DNA of 64,000 nt from contig JADLBX010000035.1 of NCBI GenBank assembly GCA_020847435.1, positions 17,995-81,994 on the forward strand, written 5' to 3'. This DNA is from Anaerolineales bacterium. Its GTDB lineage: Bacteria > Chloroflexota > Anaerolineae > Anaerolineales > Villigracilaceae. Position numbers and translations under genes: made by a program. Under the pieces are notes generated by a model. It did no database searches. It had not been told where the DNA came from and saw only the letters and a program-made list of their open reading frames with translations. Numbering within the stretch: the stretch's first letter is position 1; every line of letters begins with the position of its first letter. Below are positions 33,155 through 40,811 of the stretch, in pieces.

Positions 33155-34268
33155 GGAGCAACCTCCGAGGCACGATGGCGCTGACGATAATGGAAACAGC
33201 GATCAACGCGATAGCGAGTTGATAAATCAGAAACGGGTCGCGTTCATAGAGCAAGCCAGCCAGCGGCGGCGTGAGAATGAAGATAACGGCATTGGCGGTT
33301 TCCATCACGCCGTAGGTAAGTCCCATTTGCGATTGATGCACGAGCGAGCGCGCTTGCGCCATCGCCAACGGACGCGAGGCGCGAAATCCGCCGAGCAAAA
33401 AATATCCGAACGCGAGAGTCGGCATGTTCGTACCGCGCCAAATTAGCAAAGCAAACAGAGCCACCATCATCTGCGCGACAACGAAGCCGCGATGCGGCTC
33501 GAAGCGGCTCAACGTGAGCGCGAACAGCGAATTGCCCAGCGCGCCCAACGCGAACACAACTCCGATATTCGAAAGCGACAGGGCGCGCACGTCCTCCAAA
33601 AAGTTTGGCGTGAGCGGCTGGGCGATGTACATGGCAAATACTGCGAACGCCACAACGGCAAGGAATTGTTTCAAACGCGAGTTGTTCAAAAGGTTCACAG
33701 GCGGAGAGTCGGGGTCGTGCCGATCGAGCGGTTGGTTTTGAATCTGCAAAATAAAAAACGTGGACAACACGAACACGCCAGCCGCTATAAAATAAACCGT
33801 CCGCAAACCGTAGTGGTCGCCGATCCAGCCGCCAGTGAGCGGACCCAGAACCATCCCCATACTGAACGTGGCGGTGTTCATCGAAAGCGCCGCGCCCACC
33901 GACAACTTTCCGCGCGCGGCAGTGACGTAACTGCCAAGCGGCGAGGAAACAAACGCGGTCAAGCCGTAGCCAAGCATGCCAACAACAAAAAACGGAAGTC
34001 CGCGCGCCAACGCCATCATCACCGTCGAAACCAACCCCGTGAGCCACGCGATCACAAGCAATGGCTTTCGTCCAAACCGATCCGCCAGCCTGCCAGCGGG
34101 GATGTGCGTGATCGCCATCGCCGCGCCGAACGCGCCAAGGATCAACCCGATCTGCGCTTCACTGCTCCCCAATTGTTTAAGATAGATCGGTTGAAAATTA
34201 AAAAACAATCCTTCGCCAAATCCCCACGTGAACAGGGAAAGGCTGACGAACACAAGATTGCGATTCAA
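33147..34268 (-). CDS. MFS transporter
   Basis: A major facilitator superfamily permease of 373 aa, about 11-12 helices. The N-terminal half has the family motif between helices 2 and 3 (AGRLADRFGRKPLLVIAWLT) and GPLTGGWIGDHYGLR. Substrate is unknown; drug or metabolite export is usual for this architecture. It is slightly short for the family (usually about 400 aa). It overlaps the esterase gene upstream (4 nt) and the MBL gene downstream, so the three form one operon. Confidence 0.88.
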   Translation of the reverse strand: MNRNLVFVSLSLFTWGFGEGLFFNFQPIYLKQLGSSEAQIGLILGAFGAAMAITHIPAGRLADRFGRKPLLVIAWLTGLVSTVMMALARGLPFFVVGMLGYGLTAFVSSPLGSYVTAARGKLSVGAALSMNTATFSMGMVLGPLTGGWIGDHYGLRTVYFIAAGVFVLSTFFILQIQNQPLDRHDPDSPPVNLLNNSRLKQFLAVVAFAVFAMYIAQPLTPNFLEDVRALSLSNIGVVFALGALGNSLFALTLSRFEPHRGFVVAQMMVALFALLIWRGTNMPTLAFGYFLLGGFRASRPLAMAQARSLVHQSQMGLTYGVMETANAVIFILTPPLAGLLYERDPFLIYQLAIALIAVSIIVSAIVPRRLLHV

Positions 34269-35047
34269 TCCTCGCCTCCCACGCGCTGGATGAATTCCAA
34301 CACCGCATCAAACACTTGATGACGAGCCGCATCACGCGTGACGACGTGACCTGACCCGCCAATGGACAGCTTTGTCGCGCCTTTGGCATTCACCAGCGCG
34401 GCGTGAATCTTTTCCATGTTCTGCGGCAGGACGTAGGTGTCATCGCGCGAGTGCATCAACAGCACTGGAACCTCGATCTTTGGCAATGCCGCGCGCATTT
34501 CGAGAATCAACTTTTTCAACTCCGCAGTTGACCGAACTGGATTCATCGGATACGAAACCTGCTCGCGATACGCGGCTTGGTCGAACCAACCGCTCCCCGG
34601 TTTGCCTTTCCCTTTTGGAACGTATTTCTTAAACACGCTGACCACATTGAGAAGCCAAATCGGATAATCACGCGGCAAACTATACGGCGTGGATAACGCG
34701 ACAACTCCCTCCACTTTCAAGCGCGTGGACATCAACAAGGATAGAATGCCGCCCATCGAAAGCCCGACGAAAACAATCCGATCCGATACGCCGCGCAAAA
34801 GATGGCAGCCGTCTTCGACGGAAGCCATCCAATCCGTGTAGCGCGAACGGATCATATCCTCGGGCGCGGTCGCGTGACCGAAAAGCCGAATGCCGAGGCA
34901 GGTGAACCCATGCTGGTTCAAAAATTCCCCCAGCCAACGCATCTCCTTGGGCGTTCCAGTAAATCCGTGAACGAGCAGGCAGGCAGGTTTGGCGGAGTCG
35001 CCTAAAAAGAAAAACGGCTCAGCCGTTTCAATGATTTGATTGGACAT
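34265..35047 (-). CDS. Alpha/beta hydrolase, carboxylesterase Est30-like
   Basis: A soluble serine esterase of 260 aa. The oxyanion segment is LVHGFTGTPKEMRWLGEFLN, the nucleophile elbow is GLSMGGILSLL (GxSxG), the acid is in LMHSRDDTYVLPQNM, and the catalytic His is in GGSGHVVTRDAAR. This matches monoacylglycerol lipase/Est30-type carboxylesterases. The ATG at 35047 is chosen because a TATAAT box (35054-35059, minus strand) lies 6 nt upstream and homology begins after it. It is the first gene of the esterase-MFS-MBL operon. Confidence 0.88.
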   Translation of the reverse strand: MSNQIIETAEPFFFLGDSAKPACLLVHGFTGTPKEMRWLGEFLNQHGFTCLGIRLFGHATAPEDMIRSRYTDWMASVEDGCHLLRGVSDRIVFVGLSMGGILSLLMSTRLKVEGVVALSTPYSLPRDYPIWLLNVVSVFKKYVPKGKGKPGSGWFDQAAYREQVSYPMNPVRSTAELKKLILEMRAALPKIEVPVLLMHSRDDTYVLPQNMEKIHAALVNAKGATKLSIGGSGHVVTRDAARHQVFDAVLEFIQRVGGED

Positions 35048-35053
35048 GTCATG

Positions 35054-35059
35054 ATTATA
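35054..35059 (-). promoter_or_regulatory. -10 box (TATAAT) of the esterase operon
   Basis: TATAAT on the minus strand, 6 nt, then ATG at 35047. The box lies just 3' of the tag stop codon, so any -35 would be inside tag. Confidence 0.5.
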
Positions 35060-35061
35060 GA

Positions 35062-35610
35062 CTATCTGCGGCGCATCCACGCGGGACGCAGCGAGGCGAC
35101 CTTTTTGTAGATCGGGCAACCTTTCGCGTGCGCGCCCGCCAAATACCCCGTAGACATGAGGAACTCGTTCACGATCTCGCCGCCGGTGAAGACGAACGTC
35201 TTCTTGAACAACTTCACCCATTCATCTTTCGTCAACGGGTGATGCGCGTCAAGCCAGCCTTTGAACGACCCGTATTCCTTTTGCAGTTTCTGAATCCGTT
35301 TGGCGTTCTCGATCGCGGCATTGACCTTGAGGCGGTTGCGGATGATTCCCGCATCGGCAAGCAGACGCGCGCGGTCTTTTTCTCCGAACTTCGCCACTTT
35401 CGCAATGTCAAACCCGCGATAGGCTTTGCGAAAGTTATCTGCTTTTTTGAGAATCGTGATCCATGAAAGTCCCGCCTGATTGATTTCAAGGATTAGTCGC
35501 TCGAAAAGTTGATTATCATCATCAAGCGGAAAGCCATATTGGGTGTCGTGGTAATTCTTGTTGAAGAGGTCTTCGGGGTGTGCTTTGACGTATTCGCAAT
35601 AGGTGGTCAT
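35062..35610 (-). CDS. tag: DNA-3-methyladenine glycosylase I
   Basis: A base-excision enzyme of 182 aa that removes 3-methyladenine. It follows the Tag pattern: an N-terminal YCEYV and YHDTQYGFPLDDDNQLFERL, the helix-hairpin region LSWITILKKADNFRKAYRGF, AGIIRNRLKVNAAIENA and a C-terminal GAHAKGCPIYKK. The Zn-binding Cys/His residues at both ends are present. The ATG overlaps the TfoX_C gene stop by 4 nt. Together with AlkZ-related (7.3 kb) it suggests active repair of alkylated DNA. Confidence 0.92.
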   Translation of the reverse strand: MTTYCEYVKAHPEDLFNKNYHDTQYGFPLDDDNQLFERLILEINQAGLSWITILKKADNFRKAYRGFDIAKVAKFGEKDRARLLADAGIIRNRLKVNAAIENAKRIQKLQKEYGSFKGWLDAHHPLTKDEWVKLFKKTFVFTGGEIVNEFLMSTGYLAGAHAKGCPIYKKVASLRPAWMRRR

Positions 35611-35840
35611 TTTTCGACTTCCTTCAGCAATTGATTCTTGATGTCCTGCGGTAATTCATCCCAACGAATACCCAACAACGCGGCTTGCAAGCCCCACAGC
35701 ATATTGAGCGTCACCCTCTCCGGGTACGCGGCTTTGACGCGCCTGTACGTTTCGACAACGCCGAGCCGCGCAACGTCATCCAGCGTGTGCACGCCGATCG
35801 AGGCGAGCCACTCAGCGCTTTTGGGTCCGAGGTGTTTCAT
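35607..35840 (-). CDS. TfoX C-terminal domain-like protein
   Basis: A helical protein of 77 aa matching the TfoX_C domain (LGPKSAEWLASIGVHTLDDV, ARLGVVETYRRVKAAYPERV, LNMLWGLQAALLGIRWDELP). In longer TfoX/Sxy proteins it follows an N-terminal domain and is tied to competence; alone it is common in many phyla and its role is unclear. It is translationally coupled to tag (ATGA). Confidence 0.85.
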   Translation of the reverse strand: MKHLGPKSAEWLASIGVHTLDDVARLGVVETYRRVKAAYPERVTLNMLWGLQAALLGIRWDELPQDIKNQLLKEVEK

Positions 35841-35855
35841 AATAAGAAGGTTTTG

Positions 35856-36068
35856 TCAATCTCCCTTCCATGTAGATATCCAATGCGAGCGATTATTCTT
35901 GAGCCAGTCATCGCCGATATCCGTTCGATCAGCCCACATGCCAAACACAGCGCGCAACTTCTCACCTCTTTCGGTAGACAATTTGACTCGTCGGACGCGT
36001 CTATTTCTGCGTAAAACTCCCGCAACACTTTCAATTTTTTTGGTTGATGACAGACGCTTGTTGAACAT
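35856..36068 (-). CDS. Orphan antitoxin-like small protein
   Basis: A protein of 70 aa with a basic N-terminal part and a C-terminal part of the kind seen in short toxin-antitoxin antitoxins (GEKLRAVFGMWADRTDIGDD, then a WISTWKGD end). A good ribosome site (GGAG, 5-nt spacer) supports the ATG at 36068. No toxin (PIN, RelE or similar) is next to it, so if it is an antitoxin it is orphaned. It could also be a decayed gene; a different frame here (35837-36034) is less convincing. Confidence 0.45.
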   Translation of the reverse strand: MFNKRLSSTKKIESVAGVLRRNRRVRRVKLSTERGEKLRAVFGMWADRTDIGDDWLKNNRSHWISTWKGD

Positions 36069-36126
36069 AATTTCTCCGGGTTGTTATTCTTAATCCACGA
36101 CGGTGATACTCAAGGCTGACGCTACG

Positions 36127-36582
36127 TCACAGATAAATCTGCATGATGGGCAAAAGCCGCGGCTGCCCATCCACTTCGGATTGTCGTTCGCCGATCTTCC
36201 TCATCCCCATTTTCTCATAAAATCCCATCGCGTTAGGATCCGCTTCCAGTTGCAGGAATTTGTATCCGCGCTGACGCGCCTGATCAACGGCGTGAAGGAA
36301 TAATTCCTTGCCTACTCCCCTGCCAATGTATTCAGGCAGAACCCAGAGATTTTCGACCCATGCGATTCCATCTTTGTCTTGCAATGTGTAAAACGCGATT
36401 GGAACACCGTCCCTATCGGCGACCCAACTCTCGTTATCTTTGAAATATTCGGCGGTAAAAGTTAATTGCGGTTTCCACAACTCCAACCACCGAGCGGGAT
36501 ACTTCCAATGCGCTTTGGCAGAGAAAGCAATTTGAGATAGCCGATCGGCTTCATTGGGATTCGCAGAGCGGATTTTAATCAT
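36127..36582 (-). CDS. GNAT family N-acetyltransferase
   Basis: An acetyltransferase of 151 aa with the acetyl-CoA binding motif (LWVLPEYIGRGVGKELFLHA: R/Q-x-x-G-x-G/A) and the C-terminal LEADPNAMGFYEKMGMRKIG. Substrate is unknown. The start at 36582 (MIKIRSANPNEADRL) is preferred to a longer form because GNAT homology starts there and a TATACA box lies 8 nt upstream. It is divergent from the glycosyltransferase gene and shares overlapping -10 sequence with it. Confidence 0.88.
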   Translation of the reverse strand: MIKIRSANPNEADRLSQIAFSAKAHWKYPARWLELWKPQLTFTAEYFKDNESWVADRDGVPIAFYTLQDKDGIAWVENLWVLPEYIGRGVGKELFLHAVDQARQRGYKFLQLEADPNAMGFYEKMGMRKIGERQSEVDGQPRLLPIMQIYL

Positions 36583-36590
36583 TTGGTTAA

Positions 36591-36598
36591 TGTATAAT
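36591..36598. promoter_or_regulatory. Overlapping divergent -10 boxes (TGTATAAT)
   Basis: TGTATAAT reads TATAAT on the plus strand (36593-36598, serving the gene at 36637) and TATACA on the minus strand (36591-36596, 8 nt before the GNAT ATG). Confidence 0.45.
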
Positions 36599-36636
36599 GA
36601 TTCTGGGCAATGATGGATTAGCAAATAAAGGTAAAC

Positions 36637-38619
36637 ATGAAACTGTCTTCTCAAATCATTTGGCTGAGTTTAACAATTATACTCGGCATAGAAATAAGCT
36701 TCCCATTTCCGCTTATCGCCGGGAATATCGATCTGGCATGGTTGCGGATTTTTTCGACATTTATATTGTACTTTTTTATTGTCACCTCGGCGCTGGGGAT
36801 CGGAATAAAACTGATCGGTCAATATAACGAGTTATCCGCGCTCGAAAAATTCCCCCTCTCGCTTATTTTGGGATTTGCCGTAATATCAAACGGCATTCTT
36901 ATTTTGGGTCTCATAGGGCAACTAAATCCAATCGCCATTTATGCTTGGGGCGCAATTTGCGGGTTCATCGCTTCATTTGAATGGCAAAAAATAATTCCAA
37001 TTTTGTGGGACAAAACATCTTCCCTGAAGCAAAACTATTTTACAAAGTTCCAGGGTATAGAACGAACGCTCCTTTCCATTTGCGGTTTATGTTTAGTTTT
37101 GACGATAGTCATGGCGTTGACCCCCATTCGAGACTATGACGCCCTCATGTATCACCTTGAAATTCCCCAACTGCTCCTGGGACAAGGCAAATATTTTTTT
37201 GACCCAGAGTTCTATCGCCTCTCATACCCTGCGTTGACGGAAATGTTGTTCATGATCGGCATCGCCTTCCGCCTCGATATTTTTGCTCAATGGATCAGCC
37301 TCACGTATTGCGTTATCTTTTTTATCAGCGTCTACGCTTATGGAAGGCGGTTTTTCAATTCAAGCGTTGGGGTTTTAGCAGTCTGCATCTTGGCTGGGAA
37401 TCCCGCCTTCCCAATCTATGCCGCGTCGCCCAGTAACGACTATTCGTGGGCAAGTTATGATTTCTGGTGTCTGTTCGCTCTTTCCATTTGGCTATCCGGG
37501 CGCAAACAGGATCGCCAACGCAAGTTTCTCTTTCTGGCCGCCATACTGGCTGGGCTAGCCGCAAGCACAAAATATCTAGCCTTACCATTTGTTGGTATTA
37601 CAGGCTTTCTGGTGGCAACACAAACGATTAAAAACGGGAACGGCATCGGAAAAGAATTCCTCCGGAATATATCAATATTTGGGCTTACCGCGCTCGTTGT
37701 CGCGTCGCTATGGTATCTAAAAAATTTGGTTTGGACTGGCAACCCATTCTATCCTCTTATTTTTGGCGGACCGGGTTGGGATACTCTTCAGCAAAACTTG
37801 TTCAACGACTATATGGGCAGTTTTGGCGCCGGAGGAACCCTAAAAGCCTACCTAATGACCCCAATAAACGTCTATCTTGAACAGTCTCGCTTCGCGACTC
37901 TGTCGCTTGAAATCGTTCATCCTGTACTATGGCTAGGGTTTGCGATCATTTTAACAAAGGAATGGAAAAAACATGATCTGGTGGTTATCTATTCCATAGT
38001 AGGCTTCGTTTTTTGGAGCGTCGGCATGAATGTGATCCGTTTTCTGCTTCCGCTTTCGGGCTGCCTCGCTCTATTATCATCGCAGGTCATTTCAACGTTC
38101 CCTCGCACCCTCAAACATTTTATATCGACAATTTTCATCGGGGGATTTATGGTGATTACGCTTATCTATCAGATCAACGAAATTCGCAGCGCCGACACGC
38201 TGAGTTATCTGATCGGCAAAATATCCGCTTCGGAATTTCTTGAAAAGAATGTTTATGACTACAAAACGACAGAATTTATTCTAGAAACCCTGAGCGATTC
38301 GGATCGCGTACTTTACCTATGGTCAGGACAGGGTTACTACTGTAATTCGCGTTGCCTGCCAGACGACGAACAATCCATTGCGATTCGTTTAAGTATGAAT
38401 TCTCCCATACCGGAGACGTTGGCTTATCAATTACGCTCAAAGGGTATCACCCACATTCTACTAGGACGGCCCGACGCGTATTGGTTCATCAGCCTGCACG
38501 ACCCGCGACATCTTCACCGGAAAGCGCTGGATTATTTTGAAAACGTTTTCCTGCCAACCTGCGGAAAATCCATATACCAGGATAATCTAATCGAGTTATA
38601 TCAATTAACCTGCCCATAG
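36637..38619 (+). CDS. Polytopic membrane glycosyltransferase (GT39/ArnT-like)
   Basis: A membrane protein of 660 aa with about 12 hydrophobic segments. The first large loop contains PIRDYDALMYHLEIPQLLLG, an acidic motif as in GT-C-type lipid-linked sugar transferases. A later soluble part (FLEKNVYDYKTTEFILETLS, DRVLYLWSGQGYYCNSRCLP) resembles the C-terminal domain of such proteins. It probably moves a sugar from a polyprenyl carrier to an envelope component; donor and acceptor are unknown. Codon choice and base composition are AT-richer than the neighbours, which may point to transfer. It lies between two minus-strand genes and is the only plus-strand gene for several kb. Confidence 0.7.
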   Translation: MKLSSQIIWLSLTIILGIEISFPFPLIAGNIDLAWLRIFSTFILYFFIVTSALGIGIKLIGQYNELSALEKFPLSLILGFAVISNGILILGLIGQLNPIAIYAWGAICGFIASFEWQKIIPILWDKTSSLKQNYFTKFQGIERTLLSICGLCLVLTIVMALTPIRDYDALMYHLEIPQLLLGQGKYFFDPEFYRLSYPALTEMLFMIGIAFRLDIFAQWISLTYCVIFFISVYAYGRRFFNSSVGVLAVCILAGNPAFPIYAASPSNDYSWASYDFWCLFALSIWLSGRKQDRQRKFLFLAAILAGLAASTKYLALPFVGITGFLVATQTIKNGNGIGKEFLRNISIFGLTALVVASLWYLKNLVWTGNPFYPLIFGGPGWDTLQQNLFNDYMGSFGAGGTLKAYLMTPINVYLEQSRFATLSLEIVHPVLWLGFAIILTKEWKKHDLVVIYSIVGFVFWSVGMNVIRFLLPLSGCLALLSSQVISTFPRTLKHFISTIFIGGFMVITLIYQINEIRSADTLSYLIGKISASEFLEKNVYDYKTTEFILETLSDSDRVLYLWSGQGYYCNSRCLPDDEQSIAIRLSMNSPIPETLAYQLRSKGITHILLGRPDAYWFISLHDPRHLHRKALDYFENVFLPTCGKSIYQDNLIELYQLTCP

Positions 38620-38640
38620 TTAATATAAGACGTAGAACAA

Positions 38641-39750
38641 TTATCCCAATACTCTGATCTCCCTCGGCATATCGGACAACACATCCGCGCCGGTTTCGGT
38701 GATGACAACATTGTCCTCGATCCGCACGCCGTTTCGACCGGGCAGGTAGATGCCGGGCTCAACCGTGAACGCCATGCCGGGTTCGAGCAGTTGCATATTG
38801 TCGCCGCGCATGTACGGATCCTCGTGACCTTCCATGCCGATGCCATGACCCGTACGATGCGTGAAATATTTTCCATAGCCCGATTTTTCGATCATATCTC
38901 GCGCGGCTTTGTCCACGTTCGCGCATGGGACGCCGGGCTTCGCCGCCGCTCGCCCCGCCGCGTTCGCTTCCTGCACAATTTGGTGAATCTTTTTATATTC
39001 CTCGTCCACTTCGCCGACGGCAAACGTGCGCGTCAAATCGGAGATGTAACCGCCATACGCCGCGCCCCAATCCACGACGAGCAAATCGCCCGCTTGCAAT
39101 TTTCTATCCGATGGCGAGGCGTGCGGATTGGCTGAGTTCGGTCCCGATGAAACAATTGGCGCGAACGGCATTTCAGGCTCCGACCCATGCTTGAACAACT
39201 GCATCACCAACTCGGCCGACAATTCTTTTTCGGTCATGCCGATCTTGATGGATGGAAGAACCGCTTCAAGCGCGGACTGGGCGATCTGCACCGCCCGCCT
39301 CATCGCCTCCACCTCCGATTTGTCTTTCCGCAGACGCAGTTGCGCGAGGATATCGCTCGCGTCGGGGAAGTCCGCTTCGGGCGCGCCGCTCTTGACGTGA
39401 CGGAATTCCAGCAGACGCAGTTGACGCGGCTCGACGCCGATCCGCTTCCCATCCAGACCTAACGCCTGCGCCGCCTTGCGGAATGCCGCGTCCCATTCGG
39501 AGGGATTTTCAGGATACGCAAAAACTTGAAGTTTATAAGGAAGGTTTGCAACTTTCTGCATTTCCAATTCGGGAATCACAATCGCGGGGGCTTGGTCTTT
39601 CGCGTAAAACAAAACGACGGGTCGCTCCATCAGGTGAAAGTCCAACCCAGTGAGGTACTTGAGGGTTGGACCCGGATTCAGGATAACTGAATCAAGTTCC
39701 CCCGTCCGAAGTGAAGCGTTTAGTTTATCCAAGCGAGATTGATGAGTCAT
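38641..39750 (-). CDS. M24 family aminopeptidase (Xaa-Pro dipeptidase-like)
   Basis: A metallopeptidase of 369 aa. A creatinase-like N-terminal domain (LDSVILNPGPTLKYLTGLDF) is followed by the pita-bread fold with metal ligands in VVDWGAAYGGYISDLTRTFA (two Asp), HRTGHGIGMEGHE (His), FTVEPGIYLPG (Glu) and NGVRIEDNVV (Glu). It removes N-terminal residues next to proline. The ATG at 39750 is chosen for its GGAG site (6-nt spacer); a longer version would run through the palindrome at 39778-39802. Confidence 0.9.
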   Translation of the reverse strand: MTHQSRLDKLNASLRTGELDSVILNPGPTLKYLTGLDFHLMERPVVLFYAKDQAPAIVIPELEMQKVANLPYKLQVFAYPENPSEWDAAFRKAAQALGLDGKRIGVEPRQLRLLEFRHVKSGAPEADFPDASDILAQLRLRKDKSEVEAMRRAVQIAQSALEAVLPSIKIGMTEKELSAELVMQLFKHGSEPEMPFAPIVSSGPNSANPHASPSDRKLQAGDLLVVDWGAAYGGYISDLTRTFAVGEVDEEYKKIHQIVQEANAAGRAAAKPGVPCANVDKAARDMIEKSGYGKYFTHRTGHGIGMEGHEDPYMRGDNMQLLEPGMAFTVEPGIYLPGRNGVRIEDNVVITETGADVLSDMPREIRVLG

Positions 39751-39777
39751 GTGAGTCTCCAAATGGTAGATCTTGAT

Positions 39778-39802
39778 CGTCCAGCAGTTGAACTGCTGGA
39801 CG
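39778..39802. repeat. Palindrome CGTCCAGCAGTT-G-AACTGCTGGACG
   Basis: Perfect 12-bp arms and a 1-nt centre, upstream of the M24 peptidase. It shares the core GCAGTTGAACTGC with 7120-7150. Confidence 0.7.
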
Positions 39803-39814
39803 AACGAAAAGATA

Positions 39815-40627
39815 TTAATCCAAACTATGATTCTTCTTCGAGAAGAAATACAAAATCCAATCCACCGCGACGGGGAAGAGTGTGTCGAAGGTGGTGATGA
39901 TGCGGAACCACCACGGGATGACGAGCGTGCGGCGCGGACGTTTGGCGACATCCACGACGCGGCGCGCGACGTATGCGGAAGACATGTGCGGATATTTGAT
40001 GCGCTTGATGGTTTCGCGCGATTTCGTGCGTTCGAGTTTTTCGCCGAACTCGGTGACCGCTGGACCCGGGTAAATGCCCGAAACTTTGACGCCGAGATGC
40101 GAGACTTCGCGGCGGAGCGCGTCGGTGAATGCGCGCGCTCCGTATTTGCTGGCGGAATACGTGGTGATGGTCGGCGCGGCGATGAGCCCCGCGACCGAAA
40201 CCATGTTGATGATGTGACCCTCGCCGCGTTCGAGCATATCTGGCAAGACTGCGCGCGTGACGAGGATCGTGCCGATGAGGTTGACGCGGATTAACGTCTC
40301 AATGTGCCGTTCGGGTTTGAGATTCTCGAACCAGTTGACCGCGCCAAAGCCCGCGTTGTTGAAGAGGATGTCAATTTTGCCGTAGAGGTCGAGCGCGGTT
40401 TGCACCATCACTTCGACCTCGGCGCGCTCAGCGACGTCAACGGGAATCGCAAGCGCCTCGCCGCCCATTTTTTGAATTTCAGCCGCGAGGTTCTGCAATC
40501 GGTCGAGGCGACGCGCGGCAAGCACAACTTTACAGCCTTCTTTGGCAAAAAGTTTCGCGGCGTCCGCGCCGAATCCTGACGAGGCGCCAGTGATGAGGAT
40601 GACTTTGTTTCGAAGGTCAATGGGCAT
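39815..40627 (-). CDS. Short-chain dehydrogenase/reductase
   Basis: An NAD(P)-dependent oxidoreductase of 270 aa of the classical SDR family. It has the cofactor motif ILITGASSGFGADAAKLF (TGxxxGxG), NNAGFGAVNWFENL, a catalytic Ser region (IINMVSVAGLIAAP) and the YxxxK motif (TYSASKYGARAF). The arginine after the first strand (LAARRLDRL) favours NADP. A C-terminal hydrophobic segment (PWWFRIITTFDTLFPVAVDW) may associate with the membrane. Substrate unknown. Confidence 0.9.
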   Translation of the reverse strand: MPIDLRNKVILITGASSGFGADAAKLFAKEGCKVVLAARRLDRLQNLAAEIQKMGGEALAIPVDVAERAEVEVMVQTALDLYGKIDILFNNAGFGAVNWFENLKPERHIETLIRVNLIGTILVTRAVLPDMLERGEGHIINMVSVAGLIAAPTITTYSASKYGARAFTDALRREVSHLGVKVSGIYPGPAVTEFGEKLERTKSRETIKRIKYPHMSSAYVARRVVDVAKRPRRTLVIPWWFRIITTFDTLFPVAVDWILYFFSKKNHSLD

Positions 40628-40639
40628 GATGAAAAATTA

Positions 40640-40800
40640 CGTTGGTTGAGTAGGGCGAGCGCGCTGAGCGGAGCGATAGCGGAGACGAAGCGTCTCGCCC
40701 GTATCGAAACCAACGATGTTCAAGAGGGATTTTTGTAAAAGATTTGCTTTTCGACACTGGTGGTTTCGATACGCGCCTTCGGCGCTACTCAACCACCGAG
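40640..40800. repeat. Inverted pair of GGTTTCGATACG...GCTACTCAACCACC repeats
   Basis: GGTTGAGTAGG...ATCGAAACC (about 40642-40712) and GGTTTCGATACG...CTACTCAACCACC (about 40762-40798) are opposite-facing copies of one repeat family. They fill the lon-SDR gap. A third copy is at 7310-7360. Confidence 0.65.
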
Positions 40801-40811
40801 CTCTTCTCAAT

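Noticed and set aside
35837..36034. Alternative 65-aa gene in the antitoxin-like region
   Set aside because: It overlaps the 70-aa frame that has a proper ribosome site and overlaps the start of the TfoX_C gene.
36637..38619. Genomic island boundary around the AT-rich gene
   Set aside because: No integrase, tRNA or attachment repeats are seen at either side.
40628..40811. Insertion sequence between lon and the SDR gene
   Set aside because: The inverted repeats belong to a dispersed repeat family and enclose no transposase.
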